Positions 39,801-54,500 of a stretch of 64,000 nt of DNA are shown here, one piece after another. The notes beneath the pieces were generated by a model. That model saw nothing but the letters and a program-made list of their open reading frames with translations, did not search any database and was not told the origin of the DNA. Origin of the DNA: Thunnus maccoyii (lineage: Eukaryota; Chordata; Actinopteri; Scombriformes; Scombridae); NCBI RefSeq assembly GCF_910596095.1, contig NC_056539.1, positions 9,374,501-9,438,500 on the forward strand, read 5' to 3'. Position 1 is the stretch's first letter. Each line of letters starts with the position of its first letter. The translations under genes were made by a program, and so were the position numbers.

Positions 39801-42501
39801 TTAGTCTGTCCAAAGTGTTATGTAGCTCTAAAACAAAATTGAATATAGACTGATCTGTTCATTTTAATACATTCATATTTACTGAAATGTGGTAATATCT
39901 GTACTTATAAAGGCAGCGTTGTTGTTCTGTCCAGTAAAAACAGGAAGCTTCATTTTACATTCGGAGAAACTAATGTGGCAGCTATAATTGTTGGATTTCA
40001 TCTGTGAGACCAACATTTATCTTCTAAAAGGAATTATATCATATCTAAATGCTACGGAGACATTACAGCCAGTGATAAATCGCCAAAGAGCTGCACAGAT
40101 CAGTTCATCGGATCATGTTCTCTCTGGGATGACGATGGACACTGACCGGCTGATCATCTCAGTAGTCAGGCTGCTAGCAGCTGAGATGACCAGGATCACC
40201 TGGTCAGTGGCTCCTCATATCTCCGAAAACGTCGAAGCATATTTGCAAATAGGTGTTATTTGGATAGACTGACCACATATTGGGAATCTATACTGTTACT
40301 TTCTCATCTGAAAAATATTAAAACTTGATAAATTGACATTAACAGCCCTACAATAGAATTCCCAACAACTTTTAGGCTGGCTCAAAATCTCTGCCGTTGC
40401 TGTCAATTGGAGCAAAATGCATTCTGGGATACTAGGCTGTCCCAAGTCCACAAAAACCAGCTCCCGATGTATCCTTGATAAAACGGGCGGAGCATGTACA
40501 CATCCAGGCATTTGGACTGTACTTGGCTGGATGTTCACTTTGAATTGGAACCATACTTGGGCTGCAACTGATGATGTTTCACAAGAACACAAGTACAGAC
40601 AAGAACGCAGATTTAGAAAGGACTTGTGTATATGGCAGTCTATGAACCTGAATGGAAATGGGAAGAACCAACTGTTGCACAGTTGAGATGTTTCAGATGA
40701 TGATGTGTCTAAGTTTCCTAACAAAGTAAAAGTAATTTTTTCAAAAGGTATCCGGAGGTCGCTAGCATAGCTTTAGCAGACTTCCAATGTCCTGCTTTGT
40801 TTGTCATCCGGCTCGGCTGAAAAGCAAACTCTGACTACAGAAGTTACATATGCACTCAACGTAGCGCTGGGTGGTAGTGGGCTCATGCTAAAGCCTTCCT
40901 AGCATATTTTATTTGACTTTCTGTGTGACAGACATAGTAACTAGTTCAGCCTCAACACTGCTTGCTCTTGAGCTGCGAATTTCAAAATTTCAAATAACTT
41001 AAAAAGATAGAATTGAGTAATTTTACAGCAAAGGGGGGCCCCCACCATCATCCTAACCCCATATCTGGACAGCAAGCGTATCAGACACGTTTTACACACA
41101 CGTCACACATAACAGATACGCTCTCATTTTAATCTATGCAGCTGTCTACACCCCTCCGTGCAGGCTGTGTCTCAGCCATGTCTCACGGGCATAACCGCGA
41201 CCTGAGGTGTTCACTTATGCTTCAAGTCTATTTATCTCTATTTTACGCATGTCACTACAGTCAGTATCGGGCTCTGAGCATTTCCAACATGCAGGTGACC
41301 TACACTAAACACTGTACCTGAACTCCTCCAGTGTAGACACACAGACAGAGCACTTGATGCTGTTGCTGCTCTGCTGATGTGCTGCTCACACTACGTTTGC
41401 TGTCTAGACACAGGTTAATCCATCACAGAGCTAATCTTTCTTTTTTTCCACGATACCAGCCATTTCAAAAAAACTTGCAGAGTCAGAGTGAAAGTATCAC
41501 TGTGTTTTGAATCAAGATGTACTATTACAAACTGTATATTATTAAGTTGTACCTGGTTGTTTTGCCTATTGGGTCCCAACAGGAAGATGAGCATCCGGCG
41601 ATAAGCTGAATGTTTCAACAACAACTGACAAGGACCGCAACCCTGAGAGAGGGAACAGAAAGAGAGACAACTCAAAAAATCATTCACTGGGATTTAACTC
41701 ATTTATACTTGGAGAACTAACAGTGTAGAAAAGTTGATCTACTTATTTGTTGCTTTTTTTGCTTAATTACCCTCTGAGCGAAGTTACTGAAGAGGCTGAA
41801 GTACTGCGCACAGTTTTTCACATTCTCAGGAACGTCTTTGTCCAATAAGGAGAGCAGGGCATCAGTTAGGCCGTCCACTCCCGGGTCTCCAAAGTGAAGA
41901 GCGCTCTCCAGAGTCTTTTCAAGGATGGATGCTACCACCAGCCTCACTTCCCTCACGCTGCACTCCAACAGACAAACCCTGAGGAGAGGGAGAAAGAAAA
42001 TATAAAGATATTCAGTGTTGCAATTTTAAAAGATGAGCAAAATGAATGGAATTGAAACCAAGAAGAAAACACAAGTCTGATAATGTTTAAGCATCCTCAG
42101 TAACTTTTAAGAGATTGGGGACAAGGTGGGAAATTAGATTGGAAAAATAAGGAAATGCAGTTAAAACAAGATGTGTTTGAGAGAAAACACTTATTGTTGT
42201 GCTACAGCTCTGGCCTTGATACACACAGCTGAGTGTGACATATTGTATCTCCTTTCTCTGGGAAGGGGTGTGTGGTGTGTAAAGGGGGCCGGGGTGTACT
42301 GTTGCCTGAAACGGCCGATGTTTCGAGAACCATTCATGTCTTAGGACCACATGATCACCCCATGCCTGAACATAGAGTAGTACAAGACCACACCTTTCTT
42401 AAAAACACACGCCCACTTTGGGAAACTATCCTCTGGGTCTTAATGTTTACATTCCAGAGAGTAACCTGCTCTTTCAGCCAATCAGCATCCAGACAGTGAG
42501 C

Positions 42502-42551
<50 letters not shown>

Positions 42552-45500
42552 TTCTTAATACTCCCGCTGTCAATACTGATGCAATTGTAAGTGTGTTCAA
42601 AAGTACTCCAGAGGCTCAGATGGTGTGTGTGTGTGTTTGTGTAAATTAAATTTATCATAAAGAGCTAATGGCTATTATATTCTCTGGTAAAGCTTGATTA
42701 TGTTGGACTGTATGTGCACTTCAGAGGAAGAGAGTGGAGCCTTAGTGGCTGCAGCAGCATTACAAGGGTGGAATGATTTGACCCTGAGTTGAATGTGCAT
42801 TGATTAGACTGAGGGAGCAACGCTGGCAGCTGCCAAGTCTGTAGTATCGCATATCACTAGGACAGCTACAAAAATGCTGCAGTGATTAGACACAGGCCAA
42901 GGCCCTGCAAATAAAACACAAATCCCCCTCAGAAACATACAGTATGTCCATGCTTGATATTTCAGGAACTACATAAAGCAGAAGTGATTTTTGCTGCAGA
43001 GTTAAAACTGTGATTGTAATTGCAGTCTGATGAACAGAGAGAGCTTTTAAACCTTTTTTGAAGCAGCTGGAGTTTGTTTTAGACAAGCTCAGATCTAGGG
43101 ACTGGCTGTCAAACCATTACAACGAAGTTAATGTTCAAGTGTTGTACTTATTTGAAAATACTAGATGTAATTAAATGTTTATGCTGATAATTTCTTCATT
43201 TAGTTTTCACATACCACATATAGGATCACATATCACATTAGGGAAACAAACACATGTGACAGCTCTGGGGGTTAAGCAGCTGGACAAAAAGCACTGACCT
43301 GGTGATCTCTCTCCCTTCTGGTCCAACCAGGTACTGCACCATCCACTGGCATGCTTCACTGCTCTTAGACAGCAACACCTCCACTGTCGCCATCCACTCC
43401 TCTGTGTCCACCCTGCAGGAGATTAACAGAACAATAGCATGTGAGAGAGACAGAAAGAGTGAAAGAGAGATAAAAAGAAGTGTGATCATCAAGACATAAT
43501 GTTGCAGGGAGTTTGTTGAGGGATAATTTTGATACATGTGGATGTAAATATGTGCGTTCATACCGGAGTTTCTTTTTGGTGTGCAGGTAGGTGTGGAAGA
43601 GAAAGTGAACAGCCAGCTGAAGACTCTCTTTGGCCATGGCCTGGTAGTCTGCGTGCTTCAGCTTTGTCTGTAACACACAAACATGCATCATTTTTTAAAA
43701 CATCTTTGTCAAATGGAAACTGATAATCATACACGAATCGCTGTTAGTTAATGTTTTTTATGATAAATTATCATGTAGTTTAACACATTGCTGTAACACT
43801 GTATACAGTGATGGTATGTTACCCTTAATGGCATGTCACCACTTCAAGATTTGAATGATCAAAATGTGACCAAACTGAAAACTGAATTGAAAAAATAGTT
43901 CTGGTTGGGAAAAAAAAGAACCAGAAGAGACATTATTTAAATGATAGATCACTTAAGATGGTAAGAGTGAAAACAGGGGAAATGTAGATGCTCCTTTTTA
44001 AAAGATACACAAGAAAGGGGGGAAAAGTAAAAACATGCAAATATAAATGTGGAAAAAAATATTTGCTTCCTGAAATGTGAAATATTCATGAATAAGGATA
44101 ACTATGATTACAAGTCAAGCTTTACTCTCTGTGCAGCTCCTCTTTGTATGTATATACAGTCAAACATTAACAGTAGAAACACGTACTGCATTGACGGAGG
44201 CCAGGGAGAGGGTGAAGTTGAAGTAGTCGCTGTTGTAGACGTCTCGGTTCCTCATGAACTTGAGATTCTCATCTCTCACCATCTACACAACAGAAAAATG
44301 GAGAAGTCAGACACTGCCATAGCTTTTAAACATTTTGGCTGATTCCCTAACAGAACAAATGTTAATATGGTTTGGAGACAGACTTTCCTCAATATGGCCT
44401 CCATGTTATTTTTTGGTTCCACACAGGCAGCTTTATGCCACTTTACCTGATAGATGCTGGCAGGCATCTTCTCTACAAACAGGCCCTTCTTCTCTCCCTT
44501 GCGGACCAGGCGGGTGAGGAGGGTGAGGCGGTCGTTGTTGGCCCTGGGGGGGCGAGGAGAGGACTGAGGCGAAACATCAGGAGAGGATGGGGCAGACCTG
44601 GGAAATATAGAGACAAAGTAGCTTAGAGATAATAGGAGGTGCACTGTTTAGGTTTTGTGGCACTGGTCCTACTGTAAATACAGATTCTTTTTACAGACAC
44701 AGTTGGCCAGTTCATGTATAAATAATCTCCAAAAAATTAATTACATGTGAATGTGTGTTTGATGGCTGTAATGTTTCATAAAAAGGCTCTGACGTCTGTC
44801 TGACGTACAAAACTGGTTTTAAATACTATACATGAGACAGAAGCTGTCAGTGGCAGATAGAAGGCCTACAGTCTTATTATTCTGCTGACTGCTGCAAACT
44901 GGTGTGAGAAACGGTGACTGATACATTATCAGTAACCCAGTCAGAATGTTTATGAGGTGAATATAGTGAATGGTGGGAAGTTCACTCACAGTGTAAGGTC
45001 CTCAGCTTCCTGCCTCATGATGCTGACTCGGCTTTTTTTGGGCAGGACAGGTGAGTTTTGGTCGCTGATCTTCTGATAGAACAACATGTAGGCGTTCCAG
45101 TATCTCCTCCGCACGTCAGGGTATGGGTTTGCTGCACACACACAGACACACAAATCAAAGGTTATTGTGTGTTGAGTTTCACATATTTTTAAAGTCCCTA
45201 CTACAGTGAAGAAGGAGACATCTTGTGGCTAGCATTTAAACTTTTGGAACGAAAAATATTTGCATATTCATGGGTTTTTCAAGGAGAAGATGTTATTTTG
45301 AGAATTTGAAACAATGTTATTTAATTTTTATGTGGAAAAACCACATCAGAAACAAATGATTATTCAGAGTATTTTTATGAAGGGGATATTTAAGTTTAGC
45401 ATTTGAATGCACGTTGTTAAACTGATGTCAGAGTTAATGCATCTTACTTACACTGGTCATAAACTTTGGGGCGGTACTCTCCTCCAAAGCACTCGTATTC

Positions 45501-48500
45501 CAAAGTTTCATCGTTCATATCAAACTCCTCCACCACGTTGTCGTTGAACTTGTACCAGCGTCCACGGGCGCTACCACTAAGACAGACAGAGAGGTAGAAG
45601 GAGGGCATAGGAGGTGTAAAGAAAAATTTCACATTTGCTTAAACAAGTAATAAATCAAGAACACCAAAACAAAGAGACTGAGTGACTCTGTGGCAGTTGG
45701 TCCGTTTTCTCACAAGACTTGGTCAACATACTGCAGTGTAGGTTTGTCACCAGGACGTGTTGTTCACCTGTACGCTAACCAGCCTGTCTGGTGACTTTGA
45801 AAAGATCTGTCATTGTCAAAGCTCTAAACATTTATAGATCTGACATACAGGAGAACTGAATTCAAAGCAGCTCCAGAATGTGTGAAGTTTCCTGGAATAA
45901 GATCAACTTCCTGAGAACAAACTTTCTTTGTTGTAATTTTAAGTGGGGATAGGAACAAGCGAGTGTGCAAGAGCCTAGTGCCAAATATGAGCTTCTGTGG
46001 TCTCTTTACGTTCCACTTCTCCAGTGAGCATTCCTGTCATCCAGAGCCAGACATGTGGAGACGCTTACAAACTAGACCAGGAGCCCAAACAAAATCTGAT
46101 GCTGCATTCATGTGCCCCAAGGAGGTCCTGTAAATTCTGCCTGGAAAACTAAAGCAATAGATTAATGTGCTCCACTAATCACTGGTTATGTGCCTCTCAC
46201 ATAAAGTAGGAACAGGACCTGGAAAGAGGGAGAGCTCTGCAGCATGTGGCTCCAAAAAGCACATAAAACCATAAATGTTTTAAATTTTCAGAGAACATTA
46301 GCCCCTTAGATGTGTTTTATCCTATAATAAAAGATGGGGAATCTTTTGTGCATGATGCAGCGTCTCTTACCGTCTATCTTTAATGAAGGAGTAGTAGTGT
46401 CCCGCATGCGCTTGACCACTGTGGACAACAACTCCCACAAGTTCGTAGTTCTCAGAAATGGTGACTTTCTTCCTGGGTGACCCTCCTGATGTCCCATCAC
46501 CTCGCCCCTCGCCTCCCTCTCCGCTACAGTCTTGACGAGCCATTCCAGAGACGGTGTAAGGCTCCATGTTCAGCACCCAGGGGAACTGCGCACCAACAAC
46601 AAACATACAGCCGTAAACCAAATTGTATTTGTTTCAACAAGTGAGGTGAAGATACATTCAGAGCCAAATAGTTCACTATCAGTGTTCTGAAAGTTAGATT
46701 GTGTTCATTTTAAAAGTTAACAGTGAGCTGGGAGAAAATTCTGGCATTTGGGGAAGCTATTGGGTGCTGTGCCAAAATCAGTGGATAAAGGTATGTAATC
46801 TTGGGATTAGAAATAGTCCGTACCCTTATCTGTTCGTCATATTTGATGGAGCGTCCGCTTTCCCAGTCAAAGCCGAAGCGCATGAGGTGGATACAGAGAA
46901 CACTGGGCAGGGATTTGATACATGTCCTCTTCACTGTGGTCCTCTGTGCAGAGGAAAAAGAAATGTACACATTCGTAAGCACACGTGATTTCAGTGTAGC
47001 AGAATAAAAGCATGCAGAGTTCATTACGGACCTTCTCCTTGCATTTCTCACAGTAGTAGGCGTTGCTGCCCTCTAGCACCTCTCCTCTGACAAACTGGTC
47101 TAATGAGATCTCTAAACTTTGGCAAGATGTTACTCCAAGGTTCAATGCCATGAATGTTTCTTCACGCTCATACCTATGCAATGAAAAGGTCAAAGGTCGA
47201 ACATTATCCACGATGAGTCTCAAAATGAAACCATAGTGCTGAATTTTGAAAAAAAAAACAAAATAAATGTGTGCTCACCGGTGAGGACAGTCTTTACAAA
47301 TCTTCTGGTCAGAGAAGATTCCCTGAAATGTGTTTTTGAAGATTTGTTCTCGACCCATTTTCTGGTGAAGGGGAGTTTCATCATTAATAACATCATCATA
47401 ACCCATTAGCAAATGCATGTACTTAGATGGGGCACATAATGTTTTCTTTTTAAATTTGTGTGGTGTATGTGTGTTGTACCTTGAGATGTTCATCAAGCTG
47501 GTCCACCAGGCTAGTAAAAAACTCGTAAGCATCTTGTTGTTCTCTTACATACAACTCCTTGTTCCACATCTTGAAGATCTGACATAAGCAATTTGAATGT
47601 GATTAATAGTTGGGTAAACTGGGATATGGCAATAAACTTAATATAGTTGAGTGAGACTATGTGTTTGTGTTTAGTCTACTGTTCTGCCTGATTGATCTCA
47701 CTGGTGAGAGAAATATCAAATAGAGTGTTGTTTTCATGTTTTCAAGTTTTCATGATAAGACAAGCTCACTTAATGGTTAATGATGGACAGTAACACCTGA
47801 AGTTGAAAAGGTGAGTACATTCTTATCAGAGCACACTGCTCAGCTCATCTCTGCTTTCTAAAGCAACTGAATCATCTAATACCTTCCAGAAGTTCTCAGG
47901 CACGTAGTACTGCAGTTTGCTCTCCATTAGGTGGCCGAACAAAGACTGAACCTGGTAGAAGACACTCTCCTCTGGCTGGTCTGTGTCATCCTCAATGGAA
48001 AGGAAAGCCTTAAAACAAATACAAACACACATAATCATTGATACTGGATTCCCCATATGATGCTGGGTCTGGACTAAAAGAGCAAGCGCCCTCTGGTGAA
48101 CGTATAAAGTAAGTAGCACACAGAAAACATGCGCACCTCTGGTAGGCCAGGCTGCATGTAGAGCTGCTGGAACACAGCATTCATATAACAAGTGGCTCCA
48201 CCGTTCTTCAACCCGACAAAACCGGAGACTGAGCGGCTTTCTACTGGGGGCAGATACTGACAAGGCGACAAAGAGTTATTTTCACAACTCAACTATCGTG
48301 TAACAGCAAATATTATTGTATGAAATACTATTTTAATAAGTGTCTTACATCAAACTCTTTGCAAAGAGAAGGATCAGACTGGTGGTGCATGGACAGTAAC
48401 TCTCTGGTGATCAGTCGGAGGTTGGAGAGAGAGCTGTCCGCCAGCATCACCAGCACCTCGTAGGCTGCCAGTCTGCTGCTGGCTGTGCTGCACCTGACCA

Positions 48501-51500
48501 GACACACAGATGTTGAAAATGACAAAAGATTAAAGCAACGGTAGTACAATCAGTATTAACTAGAAAAAGGTTTACATTTTTGAGTACTCTGCTTTAAAAA
48601 ACAAAAGGCTTCACCTACTTATTAAAATGACTCACATACGTATTTCTATTTTAAAATGAGCTCACAGGAGAAAAATTAAAGTAACTGAAAAATAGGAATC
48701 AAATGTCATACTTGGGGTGGAAGTCATGGCTGGGGGCCGGGGAAGTTGTGGGGTTGGAACTGTTGATGATGATGCGCGAGGCTCGAAACAAGAAATCATC
48801 CAACAACTGCTGGATCAGAGACGGACCTGAGGAAAGAGTTATACGTCGTCACATAACACACCAGTGCTCTCGACTGAATCAAGTTAACAAAAACTGAATA
48901 CAAGAGATCTAAAATGTATCAAAGAGAATGTGATGTGTGTAATTCTGAACTTTCCTAATTTGTGTAATGGGCGTAGGACTGTATTTCTTCTTTGTTTATT
49001 TGATGTGTACTCACCAAGATGTTCCTTCTCATTGCCACAGAGTGAGAGCAAGGTCTTGATGAGCCGGAGGTGTCCTGCCAGAAGGATGTTGTCCGCCTCG
49101 CTAGTCTCCATCTCAGAGCTCCAGCTGGGCTCAAAGTTGTCGAGCCAAGAGATCTCATCCTCCAGCATGGTGGCGGCGCTCACTTGTAACACCTCCATCT
49201 CTGAAGCTGGATGAGAGACAAGTGGAGAGAGAGAAAGAAAGAGAGAGAGACAGAAAATAATAGAAAGAGATTTTATTTTACATTGACTTTTAGTGGCTGA
49301 AACAGGAGACTGTATTAGAGGGACTTACAGCTTAAAAGCACAATATAACCATTTTAAATTTAATACACCTAAATGGGCATTTACTTTTTAATTCCTTCTT
49401 ACACATTAATTACTTGTTTTAATGCCGTGAAACTAATTACATAATAGATTGTTCATTTTCACAGAGTATGATTCAGTATTGATTGAGTATCACAGAGTTG
49501 ACTTTATTGGCTTACTGGTTAGATCATCCAGAAGCTGGCATCTAAGGTCAAAGTACTCTGTGCACTGGGACAGCAATCTGAGGAGAAAAACATGAACATG
49601 AAAAAAATATGAGAGCACTGCAAAGGTTTTCAGTAATGTGTATCTCATTTGTTTCTTGCCAAATTACCTCTGGTTGACCCCTCTCATGACAGATGTAGGA
49701 CTCCATAGTGGCAGCTGAGCAGTAAGAACAACTGAGAGGAGGAATAAGTTGGGTTTCTGGGCATCAGGGAAGGCTGAAGTGTCAGTCTGGCTCAGAGTGT
49801 ACAGCTGATCACAAGCTACACGGCGGATCTGTAGGAGGCAAGGACAGAGAAAAAGATAAATGAACACATACCGCCATGGTAGGGATATACAGTATTTCTT
49901 CTGTGCAGTCTATTGAGCAAAGTGAAAATGTTGTTTACCTCTCCACTGGGAGATCCCAGCAGAACATCGATGATGAAATCATTGACAGAAGGAAGGTTGT
50001 AAAAAGATGCTGCAGAGAGAAACCAAACATATACAGGATTTAGTCTACAACAACTGCACCATGCCACTGCATAGAGGACTGATGGCAACGCATGTGAAGT
50101 CATTGACAATAGTAACAATTTAACAAAGGTAATTATCAAGAAGGTGACAAGCAGTGTGGGAGGGTATGCTTGTGGTGTCTTACATAGTTGCTGACAGCGT
50201 AACTGCAGACAGGTAACCAGCAGAGACAGAGCCTCACGGGCGATGATGGCATCTTTGATGGAGATACTCTGCTGTCTGACACATATCCCTGCATGCAATG
50301 CTGTTGGCGTGGTCTCACCCTCACTGCTGGAGCTGCAGTTACTTCCTGCAAACATACACAAAACATTTGTTTAGCTTTTGTTTGTGGCACCTGAAATGTT
50401 TCAGCCATCATAATTCCCATTCAGGTCACAAACCAGGAATGAAGTTGAACAAGATAATTATCATGACTACTGACTGTAAATATTTAGTTGGCCTTCCAAA
50501 CAAGTTATCTGCTTATAGCAAGCACCTTGTAGATACAAACACCTAAAACAAAAATTAAAAATGATTTATGGATTCCATCTCACCCGTACTGCTGACTCTG
50601 GTGCGGACTCCCTGCGGCAGGAGTGAGCTGTGGGTCTCTCTGATCGGCTGCGGGCTGCCAACCAGATCCAATCGCCCTGCTGCAGCTGCCCAGGTCAGAC
50701 GCATGAAACAGGCCACAGTGGAAGTGAAGTCACCCACCTCCATGGTCTAAAATACAGACAGAGTAAATATTTTACATTTAAAAGATCATTCTGGGTGCTG
50801 ACTTAATAGTCGATGTTGGAACTATATGTGTTTCTGTGAGTGTTATTCAAGTACCTGAATAGCTACACGAGCAGCAGGTATGATCTCCTCGACTCTTATG
50901 GACGAGCGCTCAGACAAAGACATCTGTCTGTAGGAGGACTTCTCTGGAGTTCCACAAAGAGACAGCTGTCGCCCAGTCCGCCCGGCGTTACGGAACGGAC
51001 GGGATGACAGCGCCTCGCCATCCCTGATGACATCATCATCCAGTGCTGCAGGCATGCTCTGGCCAACCAGGAGGAACCTGCAAATAAATCCAATTGAGTT
51101 ATGGAAATCTGGCGTAGTATGTGGCCCAGAATATCCACCTCTGTGTGTTTGAAAGAGATGTTTTGCACCTGGCCAACTGAAGACAGATTGAGTAGACTCC
51201 TTGTCTGGTCTCATAGTCCACCTCTGATGGGATGGAATCTCTCTGCATAACATTCACCACCAGACTGCAGAGTAAACATAGAGAAAAACAACTGTCAGGA
51301 TGACAAATAAAAAAGACCCTGTGAGGCACTTTGGATAAAAGCATACACCAAGTGGCGTGTGTGCCAGGTGTAATAGAGTTTGACAAGTCTACTGACACTT
51401 CCCACAGCAGTACAAACCAAACACAACAGCTAGACAAAAGATGCCACTTTCTATTAACAGCTCTGTTCTCTGTCGTGTTACCTGAGGCCTCCTGCTTTAA

Positions 51501-54500
51501 GGAAGTTCTCACAAAAGGACTTGCTGCTAGTTTTGGCCATCTCATCATCAGATGTGGGCATGAGCTTTGAACTCAACACCTAAGACAGAGAAAGAACAAG
51601 GGTGAAAACAGGTGTAAGACATGTATTCATTCAGCCTATATTTACACTTGGAAAAAAATAGAGGCAGGCAAATTTGACCCAACACTCTGTGTAGAAGTTG
51701 GTTTTACATCTGTGCTTTATCCATTCAAAAAGAATATCTGATGTTGTATGCAAATTAACCTATAGACCAACATGCGTAACCAGTCAAAAATATTCTCTGC
51801 AGTTAACCGATTAACTGTTAACTGTTGACATTTCTACATCAAAAGGCATCATTACTAAAACACATATAACTAAGCTTTGAGAGCATGTGTTAAATATGGA
51901 AAACTTATATACAGTGATGAGGTGTATTTTCATGTGTGTACCTCCAGGTTGTAAAGCACTCTAAAGGTGGACATGCCCGGGGCTGAGGATCTGAACAGGG
52001 ACTCCAAGATGGATGCAGCACTGGGCTGGTGCTGCTGCTTGGAGGCCATAGATGGAGAGCGAGAGCCTGTACCCTGACCAAGGGTGAACAGTGTCTTCTA
52101 CAGAAAAGAGACACAAAAGGACTTTAGAAAATAATACAAACAGAGGAAATAAAAGGAGAGAATGTATAAAGCAGAGAAAGACTACTTCAGACCTATCACG
52201 TCATTCTCCTAAAAGATTTTGTTGACACGGGCAAAGACATCAAACATGTCTATTTGTTCAGTTATGGTAGTTATCGTTTGACCTGAGCACATCTTAATAG
52301 ACGGTCTTATGTACCTGATGGCTCCAGACACTGGATTCTTTGGGAACAAAGTTGTCAAGGGCATCCTGCACTTCTGGATCTGTTGGGATGAGCAGCAGCA
52401 GCTTTCTCACACGAAGAGTGATCCTGGAAGTAACAAAAACACATATGAACAATGAGGCACTTTAGCTGCCTGAAGTCTTGCATAGTCTCTGTATAAAATG
52501 TAGTGACATATAGTCTTTTCTTTGTTGTTGTCAACAAGGTTTATGTAATTTATCAAAAAAATCCATCTAAAAGATCTATCTCACCTGGATTCATCTAAGT
52601 TAGCCAGCTGGTAAAGCATCTCAAACACATTACACACCAGCGCCATTACCACACCAGGCAGGGACTTCTCCTGGAGAAAGACAAACACAGGCACAGTGAG
52701 TGTGTTCTGCAGTCTGTAAATCTAAGTTCATGTTTATCAGCTTGCGCCTTGGCATCTTTGAGACGGTACCTGCTCCAAGGCGTAGGCAGAGTTGAAGACA
52801 GCAGAGCTGGAACTGCTGGAGGCGGAGGCTGAAGACTCAGAGCTGCCAGAGGGAGTGCCAGTGCCTGAACTCTTCACAGTCAGGCTCTGCTCATCACTGA
52901 AGCCAAGCTGGGACAGCAGCTTCTGGTCCCGATTCATGGTCAACTAACACATGGCGAAGGGACAGTGAAGGGAACAAATGAGAGAAAAAAACAGGGATTG
53001 TGGTTGTTCAAGGCTGTGTTTCCCCTGCCACACATCAGAAGGAGCGGGCCAACCCATTAACAAAGAGGAAGTGGCACCCTGCCTGGAAGAATTTACTGTG
53101 CACTGATTTGTAGTTTGTAAGGTGTACTGGCTTCAGGGGAAACACATGACTGGGAGAGGAGTACAATACTTTGATGAGGGAGTGACAAATAAAATAGTAT
53201 ATTTAAAAACAAAAGAGGAACACAGAGTCCCCCCCTGTCAATTACAGAGTCATCAACACTTACCACACTATCATTGGCAAAGATCTGGACATTATCCACT
53301 GGACAGCTCAAGTGCTCAGATATCTTCCACCGGATACTTCCTATTGTCTCATTACTGTGGGTCTGCGGGACACATGCACAGAGAAGGGTCATTTCCTCTG
53401 GAGATGTAACTTTACATAATGAAAGTGTATTAAAGGGAACTAAGAAAAGTCTCACAGTACCTCTAAGGTGAAAGTGTCTTTGGTTGACTCATAAGTGATG
53501 TGAAGCGTGACCGGGTGTCCGTTGAACGAGGCCCCGTGAGGTAGAATAGTGCGAGGAACTGAGTACATATCCTACACAGAAACACACACAAATATTCAGC
53601 TTTTGTTCAGCATCTTTACTTTCGAGCACAGCAGAATGAAGATGGCAGGGCCTACCTCTATAGTGATGACGTAGCGTTCAGCCAGTAGCAGCAGTCTTTC
53701 GATTATTACCAGCTTAGTGGATCTAGAGATGAACACAGGAAGGTTTTCAAAAGGACTTTTTCTTGTGTGTTTCGGATTAGCGAAGTACAAAATGAGTTTC
53801 TATTATCACCAGTTAGTGAGACAAAGAACAGTCTTAATAAGGTTAATAACTATGTTCTTACCCAAACCCCCCCGTGTACCTGGATGGTGATTGTACAGAT
53901 GTGGCCACAGTCGGCATGGCAGTGGCCGTCAGCATCTTGGTTGCCCTAGTAACAGCATGTGTCAAAGTAGGCCCACCCAGGGCCGAACTGGCTGCCTGAG
54001 AAAAAGAGAAACACAAATGTGTTTTCAGGTGTGGATTCCTGTGAAATGGCACAATCACTGATTACAGTAGTGCATTTCACCACTTACCTCTAGTCTTTTG
54101 TAACAATCAGCAATGAACTTCTTGTGCAAAGACACAGAATCCTGTGAGGATGAAAAGTTAATGTTAAATGTGGTTTCATGTGGGGCCAGAACACATTGTC
54201 TCACTCAAACATACAAAGAGGGAAGAAAGGAAACATCTGCCAAGCAAAATCCAGTGTGTGAATACATCAGCTTCACCCACCACACTGGATGTTAACTGTA
54301 TGATATCTTAATACTTGATTGACTCAATCATATACAGTCTGTGCTCTTTGCCTGTACATCTGTACTTACACCACAGTGTACTCTTGAAAATAATTCAATT
54401 TAGAATTGAATAATGGCTCTGTATCAAACAAGCAGCTTATCATACTAGCTTTAAACAAGAAGACAGTGGTACCACGGCTTGAGTCAGAGAAACAAATAGT

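Larger units (their letters stand above)
36819..44597 (-). other. usp24: usp24 exons for the C-terminal region and stop codon
   Basis: Exons: 44447-44597, 44187-44282, 43564-43667, 43299-43412, 41771-41978, 41553-41642, 38967-39069, 38729-38847, 38481-38594, 38315-38380, 38140-38206, 37905-37983, 37681-37756, 37482-37568, 37255-37365, 36819-36881. They start with a Ser/Pro-rich stretch ([17 protein letters not shown]), likely a phosphorylated linker, then helical repeats, then [21 protein letters not shown] and an acidic tail. The exon ending at 37681 uses a GC donor. Confidence 0.93.
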